64,000 bases of DNA from positions 33,245-97,244 of the forward strand of contig NW_005179238.1 of the NCBI RefSeq assembly GCF_000350225.1. Direction: 5' to 3'. Positions 41,627-53,600 of this stretch are shown here, one piece after another. Under the pieces are notes generated by a model that was given only the letters and a program-made list of their open reading frames with translations, searched no databases and was not told where the DNA came from. Within the stretch, counting starts at the first letter, position 1; each line of letters opens with the position of its first letter. Origin of the DNA: Chondrus crispus (lineage: Eukaryota; Rhodophyta; Florideophyceae; Gigartinales; Gigartinaceae). The position numbers and the translations under genes were made by a program.

Positions 41627-43122
41627 TTTGTTGGGGAGTGTGTGGGAGCAAGGCCCGCTCGTGCCGGGTCAGGGCTGCCGCGGGGACGGTGGGGCGGGGG
41701 AAGCTTGGCGGAGAAGGAAAGTGGACGTTTGCGTAGGATATTCGGGGGTGACAGAGAGGGAGGAGGGGCAGTTGGTGAAAGGGGAGGGCTCATTTCGGGG
41801 GAAGGAGGTACAGATGGGCGAAGTTCTATAGAGGACGGGGAGACTGTAGGACGATCAGAAGGCGCCATGGGGGAGGGAGGGCGCACTCCGACAGGAGGAG
41901 GTATCTGGGCCGTCGAGGGCCCAGGGCGTACCGCAGCGGCATCATGGTCATTGGAGGCAGCGGCTTGAATATTGAATGCGGGAGCAGGACGGCGAGGTGC
42001 GCCATGGGTTGGGAGATGCGCCGCGGCAGGAGAGGTTGGCAAAGAATTGTGGGGTGGGGTTGCGACGGGAACATCAGAGGGTGCGCGTGCGAGGCGTTGT
42101 GTGATGGTGTGGCCGTGTGCCTGGAGGGACATTGCGAGAGCGACGCGGATTGGCATGGACACCGCAGTAGGTGTGCCGCGGTTGAGGAGGCGGCGTGCCT
42201 CGCGGGTGAGGCGGCACGCGACGCCAGCAGCGGCGGAGGGATCGATTGCGCATGCTGTGTCAGAGATGGGGACAGTTTGGATGGCGAGGTCCTCATAAAT
42301 GAGCTTAGCGTGAGCAAAGATTCGAGCAATGGCAGGGGTAGCTGCAGCGAGGAAGTAGATATAGGTCCAGCGTGCGACGCCAGGGATGAGGACATGGGAG
42401 GGGAGCATGAGACCAGCGAGCTGCGCACCGCGTCGGAGTGCGGATTGCGCTGCGTCGAAGGACGGGAATGCGGCGGAGTGAGAATCTGGAGCAAACGCAT
42501 ACGCAGTGACAGCGGGGGGCGGAGCTACGGGCTCGCCAGTGCGGGGGTCCAGGCGGATCGTATTGCGGACAGTGCGGACAAGAGTGCGGGCTTCAGCGAG
42601 TGTAGCTCGCGGAACTGACGTGGGGGCAGCGAGTACGGCGCGAGCGGCAGCGAGTGTAAGGACGGAGGTGCCGGGGCGTGTATGGACACTTGGCAAATGA
42701 ATAGTGGCAGGTGGGATAAACGGAGACGTGGAAGATGAGGCAGGCAGTTGTGGGAGAGTGGAAGGCAGAGCGGCGCGTGTATTTGCATGAAGGAAGGTGG
42801 GGCCAGGGTTGGACCGGGGCTGCCGAGCGGAGGCGACTGTCACCCAGGGACGCGGGGGCGTGGGGACCTGGGCGGGGGACAAATGGGCGGTTCGAGCGGG
42901 GCGGGGAGGCGACGGTGATGTCGCAGGCGTATGCGGCGGCAGTGTCGCAGGCGTAGGCGTACGCGGCGACTGTGTCGCGCGCGGATTTTCGAGCGAGGTC
43001 GCACGCGAATTTTCGAGCGACGCGCTCAAGTTGCTTCCGCCGTACGCGTCCGCGCATGGCGCGAGGACGGCGGTGCGGAGCGGGTGCGGCGGGCGAGGGG
43101 ATGACGACTTCTTCGTCTCCAT
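41623..43122 (-). CDS. L3 ORF1 protein
   Basis: About 499 residues from ATG 43122 (METKKSSSPRPP), which directly follows the (CA)n tract. The N-terminal third is Ala/Pro/Thr-rich and probably disordered. A conserved alpha-helical block (TLAAARAVLAAPTSVP through LALAMSLQAHGH, roughly 180-350) is shared with L1 and L4. The C-terminal part is Pro-rich with a short basic conserved motif, LRKRPLSFSAKLPPP. I see no RRM, CCHC or coiled coil of standard LINE ORF1 proteins. RNA binding or nuclear transport is expected from the family, not shown. The stop TGA overlaps the ORF2 GTG (GTGA). Confidence 0.85.
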   Translation of the reverse strand: METKKSSSPRPPHPLRTAVLAPCADAYGGSNLSASLENSRATSLENPRATQSPRTPTPATLPPHTPATSPSPPRPARTAHLSPAQVPTPPRPWVTVASARQPRSNPGPTFLHANTRAALPSTLPQLPASSSTSPFIPPATIHLPSVHTRPGTSVLTLAAARAVLAAPTSVPRATLAEARTLVRTVRNTIRLDPRTGEPVAPPPAVTAYAFAPDSHSAAFPSFDAAQSALRRGAQLAGLMLPSHVLIPGVARWTYIYFLAAATPAIARIFAHAKLIYEDLAIQTVPISDTACAIDPSAAAGVACRLTREARRLLNRGTPTAVSMPIRVALAMSLQAHGHTITQRLARAPSDVPVATPPHNSLPTSPAAAHLPTHGAPRRPAPAFNIQAAASNDHDAAAVRPGPSTAQIPPPVGVRPPSPMAPSDRPTVSPSSIELRPSVPPSPEMSPPLSPTAPPPSLSPPNILRKRPLSFSAKLPPPHRPRGSPDPARAGLAPTHSPTK

Positions 43123-43143
43123 GTGTGTGTGTGTGTGTGTGTG
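43122..43143. repeat. (CA)n/(TG)n microsatellite at the L3/L4 junction
   Basis: An uninterrupted TG run on the plus strand between the L3 ORF1 start codon and the L4 3' end. Confidence 0.9.
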
Positions 43144-43215
43144 CCTGAATGCGTGGTTTATTTTCACTAATCAAGGGGGGAGCCGATGCCATATCATAGG
43201 GCAGGCTTCAAAGAC

Positions 43216-46200
43216 TCACACTTGGGCGGGACAAGATAAGGCCGCGCCATGATAAGGCATGCGGGCGAGGGTGGCTGAGGCAACGCTTGACCATATGGCA
43301 TAACTAAGACGCTGAGAGAGACGAGACTTTGCAGTACCAAAGGTGGTACCGGTGCGGATGGAAATTTGATGGAAGAGGGACTCGAGGACAGATGTAGAGC
43401 GGGCGCTGGGAGCGCCCAGGGTGTCGAACGCAAGAGGCACAAAGTGCCAGTCCAGAAGAGGGAGCGAGGCGTCGGCTTGTAGATGTAGAGCGGAGCGGAT
43501 GATGCGAGCGTGCGTGCTTAGCTTGTCAGCATCCGCCACTTCGGCGGCGCCGGCTATACCGCGAGCAGCCGGGATGAGGGCCCCCACACGGTAGGGGCTC
43601 CGGACAGTGACATCGTAAGCCGTAGGACGGTCTGGCAGAGCTCCCGCAGGAGGCGGAGCGGGCTGAACGAGGAGATCAGCGGGGCGGTGAGCCGTGCCAG
43701 GGATGAGAAAAGGGACTTCCATATCACAGCTCAATCCTGCGGCGCGGAAAGCATGTCGTGCCAGAGTGTTCCGCACCGTGTTGTGACGATGCACAGTACC
43801 GAAGCCGTGCTTGCACATGGCGGCATGGTCGCCGCGTATATCCATGGGACGGCGACAGTGAGAGCAGAGTAGGGGCTGGATGGAGTCATCGTAGACCGGA
43901 GAGTCAAGATGACGGCGGAGCATACATGACCACATCTCAATGGATACGCGTGATGTAAGGGCAGGATGAGCACACAAGAAGGAAGCGGCGCCTGGCGCGC
44001 ACAGGGAGTTGTAGCGCGCTCGGCGGCGCACGGAGACGGGTGTGTGGTCGGAGGGGCTGGGGAGGCGATCCCATGCAGACTTTTCCCAGTACAGCCTTGA
44101 GAAGGCGCCATGGAGAGCCTGCAATAATGTCGTGTGTACGCGTTCAGGTCTGTCCAGGAGGGCGTCTGGCTCGAATGGGCCGAGGGGGGACTGTGCTGAT
44201 AGCACGCCACGAGTGCGTATTTCCGGGTTGATGGACGCGAGCACTCGGACGAGATGGCGGCGTGCCATGCCGCGGTAGAAGGGCACCGAGGGGTTAGCGG
44301 GACCTTTAACGCGGATCGGGGCGGCTTCGAGAAGGCTGGTGGCGTAGGACGCATGAACGGGGATAGAGGAGTGAAGCCATGACCTCCCATACGAAGAGGT
44401 AAACCAATTTGAGTAGAAATAGATGCCGAGAGGGGAACATCGTTCAGGCGAGAGTATGTGGCGCGTTGGAGTTCGTCAAAGCGCACGGCAAGCGGGAGGG
44501 ACAAGATCGGGGGTGTCAAGCGGAACGTATGTTCCACCCGACACACAGAGCCAGTGACGAGATGGAGGTGAAACCGAATGCGGGCGTCTGGAATATCCTG
44601 AAGAGGACGAAGCGCGTCGCTGCAAGATTGGATCTTATTTTGTAGATAATTATTGATGAAGGCGTCAGAGCCGAGGGGGGCGCCAAGGAGAACCAGTCCA
44701 CCTTCAGAAGGGACCTGAACAGGGAAGACACCGAGAAGTGGGGAGAGATTGGCCGGGGAGGACGAGGGCCAGAACGCACGACACTTGGAAATGTTTACAT
44801 GGAAACCGGCCGCAGGGCCAGAATTTCGAAGAATTCGGAGTGCCTTGGTGACCTCAGCAATTGTGCCTATGAGGGTTCCATCATCAGCGTACCAACGGTT
44901 GAGGGCGAGGTTGCACTCGCGGCTGAGACGGCGGATGAGGGGTTGGATGGCGAGCAAAAACATGAGCATGCTGGGAGGATCGCCCTGCTGCGTACCCTCT
45001 TGGCTGAGCATTAGAATTGGAGGCGACGATGGCAGGACAAGATCGGGGACAGCGTGGCCATATATTAGGTTTAGAAATCGTGATAGGGTCGGGGTCTGAA
45101 GAGTTGCACGGTGCAGCATGGCTTGGCGGGAGAACGTATTGAATGCGTTGCGGGCGTCAACGGAAACAAGGACGTAGTTGTGGTCTCGACCATGGCGCCG
45201 CATGAGCATGCGGCAATCATGAACGATGGCATCCATGCCAGATGGCACGCCATTTGCGAGCTGTTCGCGAGAGAGCCGGTTGCGTGTGTCATCTATAGCG
45301 GCAGGCAGCAGCACTTTCGTGACAAGCCGGCGAAGCGCCTGGCCAACGGCGATGGGCCTGATCTTGTCCGGGCGTGGCTGGAGGGGAATAATGGTAGAAG
45401 CAGCGAGAAGTGGTACAGTACGGTCAGGCAGATCGCCAGAGGCAAGTCGTTGAACCAAGCGAGTTAAGGCAGAGAGACCGGTGACGCCCGCCTCCGGGCT
45501 GACAGATGTTCGAGCGAGAAGTTGGAGGAGGCGTGGTGAGAGGCGGTCGGGGCCGGCGGCGGAGGTGGGATTCAAAGATCGTGCCGCGCGAAGGACTTGA
45601 GCTTCCGTGATGTCTGGCGCCGGGGAGCGGTCCATCTGCGGGAGCGCTTGTATCGGGGCTGCCGGGGAGGGGTGAGGGGCAGCCAAAGCGTTGCGGGTGG
45701 CAGGGGAGCGGAGATCAGCAAGTGGCTTGTCGGTGAGGGCTCTCATGGCGCAGCTGTACTGTGCGTCAGAAGCGAGCCGCATGGCGCGACCAATGCGACG
45801 GCGGGGGCAAGCGGAAGCCGTGTGGCGCCGGGCGTGTCGGTCTTGCCATTCAACATCAGCTTGGTGAGCGTGGAGAGCTTCATGCCATAACGCAGGCCAA
45901 GCAAGGCCAGAAGAAGCTCGACGGATGCGTTGGCGAAGGGCATGTTGTTGAGCTTTGCGGGAGCGCCAGCCAGGTTCGCCGCGGAAGGAGCGGCGAAGGA
46001 CAGCGACAGGAAGGATGTAGAGGTGAAGGAAAGCCTTGTGGGTGTCGGCGGGGTCCCGGGTGGCGGCAGCAGCACGAACGAGCTTGATGAGTAGAAGGGT
46101 TATGCTATGCAGGCACGGGGAAGGGATAGAAGAATACACTTGGGAGGCGCGAAACGGACAGAGAAGGAGATCGCCAACGGAAGGGAGAGAGAGGGGGGGA

Positions 46201-46277
46201 GAAGAGGTGGAGGGCGGGCTGTCAGCCGGTAACTGGGACGGGGGCGTTGCGGAGGAGGAAAGGGATGGTTGACTCAC
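43216..46277 (-). pseudogene. L4 ORF2 (RT/REL endonuclease), one frameshift
   Basis: Starts at GTG 46277 overlapping the ORF1 stop, as in L3. RT motifs are intact: SVDARNAFNTF, GTQQGDPPSM, WYADDGTLIG, VNISKCRAFW. Near 44350 (after GGHGFTPLSPF) the frame shifts, and the rest continues from 44286 and beyond with CSHCRRPMDIRGDHAAMC, RPADLLVQ, YDVTVRSPY, ending ALSCPAQV. A single indel would account for the break. The first in-frame AUG again lies at the RAMRLASD segment. Confidence 0.88.
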
Positions 46278-47290
46278 TGTGATGATGGGGGGTGTCGGAG
46301 CAGGACCGCGACGGGAGAGAAGGTGGGGCTACAGAGACGGCGGGCTGGCGGAAGTGTCGCGGAGATGGAGAGGGGACGTTTGCGCAAGGCATTGGGGGCT
46401 GTCGAGGGGCCGACGGTGGCAGGACGAGGACGATCGGCGGAGGAAGGGGGGACTGTATTCGGAGACGAGGGATGGAATAAAGGACTGTGAGAGAGGGCAG
46501 GAGGGGAGGGGGGAGGAGGCCGGAGCAAATCGGGAGGATCGGGGGTAAGTGCCGAGGGAGGAGGTGGTTGAGCAGAGACGGTGGCTGCAGGAATGGGAGC
46601 TGCGGTGGGGACGTTGGGAGCAACGGGGAGGACACTGGGAGCAGACATCACAGAGGGCAGAGCGGGAGGCCGACCAGCCTCATGGCCAGAAGACACAGGG
46701 GGTGGAGCAGCAGTAGGTGAAGTAAAAGTCGGAGTCCGTGTAGATGCCGCTACAGAGACTTGGGGGACGGCAAGAGCCGCCACAGGGGCGGAGTCCGGCA
46801 ACGGCGAAGCAAGAGCGGCCACGGGGCGGGAATGGTCGCAGTGAGCCACACGAGTAGATGGGCCACGTTTAGTAGGGCGGGTCGGCGGGGTGGGGGTGGT
46901 ATCACGGGCGTGAGCCTGGAGCACGAGTGCCGGAGCTTGACGGACAGCGAGGGGCACGGAGGTTGGGGTGCGACGGTCGAGGAGGCGAAGGGCCTCACGG
47001 CGTAGGCGGCATGCTACAACAGCGGCGGCGAAAGAGTAGAGTGCGGAAGCGGTAGGAGGTAGGGGAGCAGAGTGGATGGTTAGGTCTTCATAAATGAGGC
47101 GGAGGTTTGCGAGGATGCGGGCGAAGAGAGTAGTGTGGGATTCTAGAAAGTAGACGTATGTCCACCGGCCAACTCCGGGGACAAGGACGTGGGGAGGGAG
47201 AACGGCGCCGGCGAGGTGGGCGCCACGGCGCAAAGCAGATTGCGCAGCAGTGAAGGAAGCGAAGGCTACGAGGTTGGCATCTGGAGCGAT
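46274..47290 (-). pseudogene. L4 ORF1, C-terminal part
   Basis: From APDANLVAFASF at the T4 boundary to the stop TGA at 46274-46276. It contains the conserved block (RRGAHLAGAVLPPHVLVPG, RRLREALRLLDRRTP-like) and the C-terminal KRPLSISATLPPAR. Any frame upstream of 47290 reads into the T4 LTR and is not part of this gene. The N-terminal part continues at 61802. Confidence 0.85.
47286..47290 (+). repeat. T4 target-site duplication, left copy (GCGAT)
   Basis: GCGAT directly before the LTR; the same five bases follow the right LTR at 61802-61806. The uninterrupted site in L1 (near 35578) has it once. Confidence 0.95.
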
Positions 47291-48155
47291 TGTAGTGCAA
47301 TACCCGTCTCGGGTAGGGGGAGGAAGGAAGTGAAAAAAGAAAAAAACTGGATACTGTAGTCCGGGGTTGGGGGACACGCGTGTGCGACGAAGCGCACGAT
47401 TATTTTAATTATTTAATTTTATTTACTAATTAGATCTAGAATCTAGAGCCGGGAGCTACTGTACTCGCCCCGGCGGGGCTCTATATAACTTAGCCCTTTG
47501 ACCGAACAAGTCAATAAACCAACCCGAGTTGCCGGAGTTGAATGTCGCCTTGGTCGAAGTCCGTCTCTATCAAGACGCTCCCTTTTACCTAAGCCTACGG
47601 CATCCTCTATCGCTCGGGGTTCCCTTTTCTCTTTCCTTTATTTCCCTATCCTTTTCTATCTCTAATTCTACCTATTTTTCCCTTATCTTGTGTTGGTGCC
47701 ATCGGCCTCGGTTGCGACCGAACCGGTGTAGGTGTTTCGAGCCATCGGGCGGCACGGTTGACGTAGCGAGGCAACTTTCAATTCATCCCGTCGGGCTTCG
47801 TTGCGACGCCCCCGTCGAAGGCCTTGTCGCGTTACAAGGTGTCGAAGAAGCTCAACGAGCATTGGCCTTACAACCCAGTGGAACCCGGGTACCTACGTAC
47901 GCGCCCCACCCCACACTCGTTGACCAGATCTCTTCGCAAGTCTCTACCACACCGATCCCGGGCCGGGCTATTTCTCTGTGCCCCCCCCCCATCAGGGATC
48001 CGAGCTGCTACGAGTCGCAAGCTCGTTTAAACGGAGAAGGGAGAGTCGGACACTCCGTAGCGCTGTGCCATCGGCAGTTCTTCTTTTTGTTGTTGTTGTT
48101 GTTTTTGCTGGACCATCGGACCGCGGTCTCTGCCCGACAGGCGCATTGCACTACA
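47291..48155 (+). repeat. T4 5' LTR (865 bp)
   Basis: Starts TGTAGTGCAA and ends TTGCACTACA, a perfect 10-base inverted repeat. TATA box at 47482-47487, followed about 35 bases later by the probable transcript start region. The two LTRs differ by many substitutions and indels, so the insertion is old compared with T3. Confidence 0.93.
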
Positions 48156-48159
48156 AAAG

Positions 48160-48240
48160 TGGTCTCCCGACCTAGAATTTTTGTTTACTGTTCAGGAGAC
48201 CCGACCTAGAATTTTTGGTGTACAGGAGACCTGATCAAGA
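48160..48240 (+). other. T4 primer-binding site, repeated
   Basis: TGGTCTCCCGACCTAGAA at 48160-48177 is the same site as in T2 and T3. Two further, imperfect copies follow: GGAGACCCGACCTAGAA near 48195 and GGAGACCTGATCAAGAC near 48225. Only the first directly adjoins the LTR and is likely to be used. Confidence 0.75.
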
Positions 48241-48360
48241 CTTTTTCCTACGAAAGTCCAGGTCTGGAGACACACTACAAAAGTGGTCTGGGTAACGGAC
48301 TCTTTTTTTATTTTCTTTTGTCTGTAACTTTTTTGCTGCGTAGGTCCGCTCGTACGAGCG

Positions 48361-50668
48361 ATGTCAACAAGCGCACCCGGGGACGTCGGTCCCGGGGCGA
48401 GCAGAGCCGGATCGGCACGAGCGTTGAGGATCCCGAGGGGTCCTCGCACCCGGAGCCAGGCCAATACGGCCACGGACCCCGGAGACCAAGAATCCCCTAC
48501 GGGGATAGCCGCCGACAAGACTGACCTCGACGAGAAGTTGGAGAAGATGAGCAGCGAAATTCGCGAAGAAGCGAAGAAAAATCTCGAGGCTGAATTAGCC
48601 CTCGTCCGGAAGCAACTAGAGTTGCAAGCATCCGAGTTCCACACCGTTTTGAGAGAGCTGTCGGCTCGGGTGGATCTCGTCGAGAAGGAGCGAGGTGAGG
48701 CGACCGACAGTCTGGAGCCGGAGGTCCTAGCCTCGTTGAAAACTTCGGTCAAGGACGCGAGGCGCGACGCGAATCAAGCCTTGGAGTTCTTAGGAAAATT
48801 TAGAACAAGCATCGATGACCGATTCGATCGCGCCGCGCAACCTCTCAAGGACCTCTAGCAGGCCGCGGATCAAGCTCCGCAAGGATCGGACGACGAGCCG
48901 CTCCCTTCGGGTAGAGAGGGCGACCGTCGGTCGAAGAAGGACAAGCCCGCTCGGCAGCGGAGTTCTAAGTCGAAGCCCTCGAGGAAGGGTCAAGCGACGT
49001 GCAAGCAAGGGTCACTGTAGTGACGATCCGGAGAACCGCGACTCACAGTCGGAGTCGCTTGGTCCCTCCGAAGATGGTAACGGCGGTTCGTCGAACCATT
49101 CAGGCGATTCCGAACGCCGTTCAGAGGACAGAAACGGAATTTCGTCAAGCAAGAAAATTTCCTCCAGACGAGGCGGAGTCACTTCGTTCGCCTCGCGGAG
49201 AGACAAGGACGCGGAGCCCGAAGATGTCGCAACGCGGCGCGGGCCGCGATGGGAGGAGTTGGAAGAGCTGAATCCGACCAACTACCTCTTCAAGAAGTTA
49301 CTTTCGTACCGAACGTACCGCTTGCGGAACCAGCAGACACATTTGTCAAGTTCCCGGCGGACCGCCGTGCGAAAAATTAGGAGAGATATTCCGCCTAAGG
49401 TGAAGAAGGACAACACGTTCACAGGAGAGGACGGGGTCCTTGTGTTGGATTTTTTGGCAAAGTTAGTTCAAGAGTTTGATACTCAAGAAATGAACGAGGG
49501 GCAAGCGATCCGCTTGTTGCCTGAATTTTTAAGCGGCATCGCCTTGAGACAGTACACTTCGGTGTCTCAGACGGCCGGGGCCCATCACGGAAAGGTATCC
49601 GTTTGGCCAGAGGCCGTACAGTGGTTGCTGAGGAGTTTCGCAACCGACGAGGCGATCCGTCAAGCCGTGCTCGCATTGCGAGAAGTTCAGCAAAGACCGT
49701 CTGAAGACGAGATGGAATTTTATATCCGTCTGACGGACGCAAGCAACCGATGTGGAAACGTATATTCGATGGAAGAACAGATGACGATGTTTATTGAAGG
49801 ACTCGATTCGAGTATCAAGCCGATGGTATCTCAATACCGGCAAGACAATCGGGACGTTTCATTTTTGAGACTAGTGAGTTACGCGAAGGCGCATGGCTCG
49901 GCGAGCCGCGCTAAGGACAAGAAGACCAAGAAGGTCACGATTCAGACGCCGTCGACGTTCAGGGCGGGGAAGAAGCCGAGGGCTTCTTATCCCGGTCGTA
50001 AAGGTCACGCCGCCGTCCACTTAGCCGAGTCAATCTCCGCGTCAGATGAACGCGGTGCGCACGGAAGCAGCGAAAATCATTATGAAGGAGCATTGGTAGC
50101 CGAAGGCAATTTTATTGAGCCATCAGAGGGCTACGGACACGAGGACTACGGGGCAAGCGGGTCGTCAACTTTACCGACGCCCACATACACGACGGAGTCG
50201 TTTTCAGAGCCCACGGATCCCGTGATGATGTTTCGGGGGCGCGGCCAAACGCCGGCGCCACGCATTCCGATGGAAGACAAGGGTACGACGTTTCGAAGGC
50301 CAGGCTTGATGGGAAGGCCGCAACGCCAAGGAAGGCCGCCGGCCCGTGGAGGACCTAGGACGCCGTATCCCGTCAAGACGCACCGTCTGGTGTGCTATCA
50401 TTGCTATGAAAAGGGGCACGCCGCGCCAACGTGCATTCTTTCCCTCCGGGAAATGCACCGAGTTTTGGAAAATTATGAGGCGTTGTCTCCGATGGAGAGG
50501 TTAGGGGTACCATCGACGAGTTACCTGAAGGGCAAGAATTGGTTCGATTCGCAGACGGCGAGCACGCCGAGTGCTTCAACGCCGAGGTCGAACCAACCCT
50601 TCAGAGGGCCCACCGCGGGGCCCGCGCCATCGGATGTGAGAAGGATCCCGCAACGGCAGGAAAACTAG
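48361..50668 (+). pseudogene. gag: T4 gag (broken near its N-terminus)
   Basis: ATG 48361 starts a frame with a clear coiled coil (LEKMSSEIREEAKKNLEAEL to VDLVEKERGEA); it meets TAG at 48856-48858, and the same frame resumes to about 49018. From there the frame two bases on, which is open to 50668, carries the rest: Ser/Asp-rich linker, capsid-like core (YLFKKLLSYRTYRLR, VLVLDFLAKLVQEFD, EEQMTMFIEGLDSSIKPMV) and the CCHC knuckle CYHCYEKGHAAPTC. It ends in CAG GAA AAC TAG. A pyrimidine-rich tract ending in GTAG before the start (48300-48345) could be a 3' splice site. The core matches T3 Gag in layout. Confidence 0.85.
50659..50665 (+). promoter_or_regulatory. T4 gag-pol -1 frameshift site
   Basis: G GAA AAC in the gag frame followed at once by TAG. 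Pol lies in the -1 frame and is open across this point. The heptamer is less classical than A AAA AAC but of the G GAN type tolerated in retroviral pro-pol shifts. Confidence 0.6.
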
Positions 50669-53600
50669 AGAGGGGAATCTCGCATGAGTCGCGAGAGGCA
50701 CAGGGTGGACGTACTGTGCCCGGGGCTCAGCCCCGTTCCCCGTCTCTAAAGGAAAAATCAGGCCTCGAGGAGGAGGTTGTTGGATTGGTGGATAAGCCCA
50801 AAGGGCCAGCTCAAGTCAAGAAAATTTTGAGCCGAGCCCGAGATCATCTGCTGGAAGAAGTTCGAAGACCCTGGTACAGGGTTAAGCGAAGGGAGTGTCC
50901 CGAGAAGATTTTGGTTCTTGCGCGAAAAAACTACAAAGTTTACGCAGACATCGGACCCACAATTGGATTGATGACCCGGGTGTTGTCTGTTTTAGACACC
51001 GGCGCGGGACCAAACCTTGTGCGAAAATCGGAACTCTCAGCTGGAATGGAATCTCTAGTGTCCTACGGACCGACCCAAGATATCGGCGACGCGAACAATA
51101 GGCCACTCCGGACTCTCGGCACAATTAAAATGCCTGTGAGGCTTGGAAAATTTGTGGCCGCAGCCGAGTTTATTGTATGCGAAAAACTAGCCGTCCCGCT
51201 AATTCTAGGCGCGGACTACTGTGACCGGTTTGTGGAAGCAATTTATCCAAGGAAGAAAACGGTTGAGTTGGCGGATTTCTCGGAGGTTCCGATAGTTAGG
51301 CGGTTCTCGACGAGAAGAGGGAAGAAGAATCTCGTCGCGGGAGAGGACGAGAATGATGGAAAGGGGGAGCGAATTTCCCCTAAGGTAAAAGTGGCAAGAG
51401 CCACAACTATCGAGCCAGGGACGCAACGCGTCGTGGAATGCATCTCGAAGAGGGCGGGCTTGGTGGTGGTTCAGCCGTACTCGTCGTTGTACGAAAGGCA
51501 CAGGTTGACGTGCACGAATGGTGTCGTTCAGGTTGAGCCTGACAGGCCATTTCGTTTACTCGTTGCGAATTTTAGGACGTACCCTGTCAGGGTGCAAAAA
51601 GGCCAAGTGCTGGCAGAATTATTACCGCACCCGAGAGCCGCGCTCGAGAGCAAAACCATCATTGGTGAAGTTCTCGGAATTCAAGAAAGAAAGAAGGAGA
51701 ATTTTCCTAATTCCCCCAAGACGCCTACGGGCGAGACAAGAGGCGAACCGTCGGATCAAGCGCGCGAGAACCAGCCAGAAGAACGGTCGGCAGAGCTCTC
51801 CGCGTCGGCATCTACGAAGCCGCAACGCAGGATTGAGCCGCCACCGCCGGACGTGGAGGACCTCGACCTGAGCCACGTGCCGGAACGGCTGCGCGAGCGG
51901 TTCCGTCGGATGTTGAAGAAGTATTCAAGGATGTGGGATGGGACGCTTGGCGAAATTAATACCACCGTCCATCGGATCGAGTTGATACCCGAGACTCGCC
52001 CCATCGCACAAGCCCCGTATCGGGCCGGACCTAGAGCCCGCGAAGTAGAAGATGCAGAGGTGCAGAAGATGTTGGAGGCAGAAGTGATAGAACCAGCGCA
52101 GTCAGACTGGGCGTCGCCCGTGTTGCTGGTGCCAAAGCCGGATGGGACAATGCGTTTTTGCGTAGACTACCGCAGGCTGAACGCAGTAACGGTGAAGGAC
52201 ACGTACCCCTTACCGCGCATGGATGAGTGCCTGGACTCGCTTGGTGACACCAAGGTTTTCTCCGCGTTGGACGCGATTTCGGGATATTGGCAGATGCCTA
52301 TCCCTGAGGGCGACCGCGACAAGACCGCATTTTCGTGTCACTCAGGACTGTATCGCTTCTCAAGAATGCCCTTCGGGCTAACTAACGCGCCAGCGACGTT
52401 TCCGAGAGCAATGGATATCCTGCTCTCTCCGTTCCGTTGGAAATGCTGCTTGGTGTACCTAGACGACATAATCATTTTTAGCAAGTCGTGGGAGGAGCAC
52501 ATCGTGCACGTGGATGAAATACTTTCCGTATTGGAAAAGGCAGGTGTCAAGCTCAAGCTTCGCAAGTGCGAATTTTTCGTGGAAAAGATCAAGTACCTGG
52601 GCCACGTCGTCCGCCCAGGTACGCTAGAAGTCGATGTCGCGCGAACCGCCGCGTTGGAACAAGTGCGGTACCCGCGAACACAGACACAGCTCAGGAGCTT
52701 CCTGGGACTCTGCAATGTCTACCGCAGGTTCGTTCCGCATTATGCGAAAATCGCGCGGCCTCTAAACCAACTACTGAAGAAAGGACAACCGGTCCAGTGG
52801 GAAGGATTCGACGAACCGTGCAAGAAAGCTTTTCATAAGCTCAAGGACGCCATCTTGGCACCGCTGGTGTTGGCGCTGCCGAAGAAGGACCTACCCTACT
52901 CGGTAGATACCGATGCAAGCGACTACCAAATAGGCGCTGCACTATTTCAAACACACCCGGATGCGCAACGCAAACCCATCGGGTTCTTTTCAAGAACGTT
53001 AGCCGCAGCCGAGAGAAACTATTCTGTATCAGAAAAAGAATGTCTAGCGGTAATTTGGGCCGTACAGACCTTAAGACCATATCTATATGGCGAGCACTTC
53101 GTCGTGCATACCGACCATGCCTCATTGAGGTGGTTGCTGAACGTAACCGACCCCAGCGGGAGATTAATCCGATGGAGGCTCCGCCTCTCGGAATTCGATT
53201 TTGAAATCAAGTACAAAAAGGGAAAGGCTAACAGCCAGGCAGACGCTTTGTCAAGGTTGCGAACCGCAGGAGAAACCGTCGACGAAATCGACGACGAAAT
53301 CCCTTGTTTTATGGCCGAACCGGCCGAGGGTACAGTGGAGGACGAGGAAAGTATTGACGCGGCAGACGACATCCTCGCTATTGAGGGGGGACCGCCCCTG
53401 ATCGCCTCGATCAATTCCAAGCTGTCACTTCGGAGGAGCTCATTCGCGAGCAAGCCGTCGACCCCTTCTGCAACCGCATCAAGGAAGAAATGGACGCCGG
53501 AAAGGCGAGAACGTTCAGCACGGAGACCGAGGAACTCGAAGGAACTCTATGCCGTACCGCGGCAGAGTTTGTACAAGTGGTAATACCACAATCGTTAAGG

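Larger units (their letters stand above)
38496..43153 (-). mobile_element. L3: apparently intact REL-type LINE
   Basis: Contains an uninterrupted ORF1 and ORF2. The 3' UTR is only about 60 bases, with AATAAA (38502-38507, reversed). The 5' end is a (CA)n tract (43122-43143 on the plus strand as (TG)n) that touches the ORF1 ATG. It joins L4 at about 43154. This is the best candidate for a functional LINE here. Confidence 0.88.

Noticed and set aside
46274..47377. ORF1 frame apparently starting inside the T4 LTR at 47377
   Set aside because: The part beyond 47290 is read-through of the T4 LTR; the true N-terminal part of L4 ORF1 lies at 61802-62746.
47529..48209. 226-codon frame inside the T4 5' LTR (and its copy at 61020-61935)
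   Set aside because: Frame coincides with LTR and primer-binding sequence and is broken differently in the two LTRs; not a gene.
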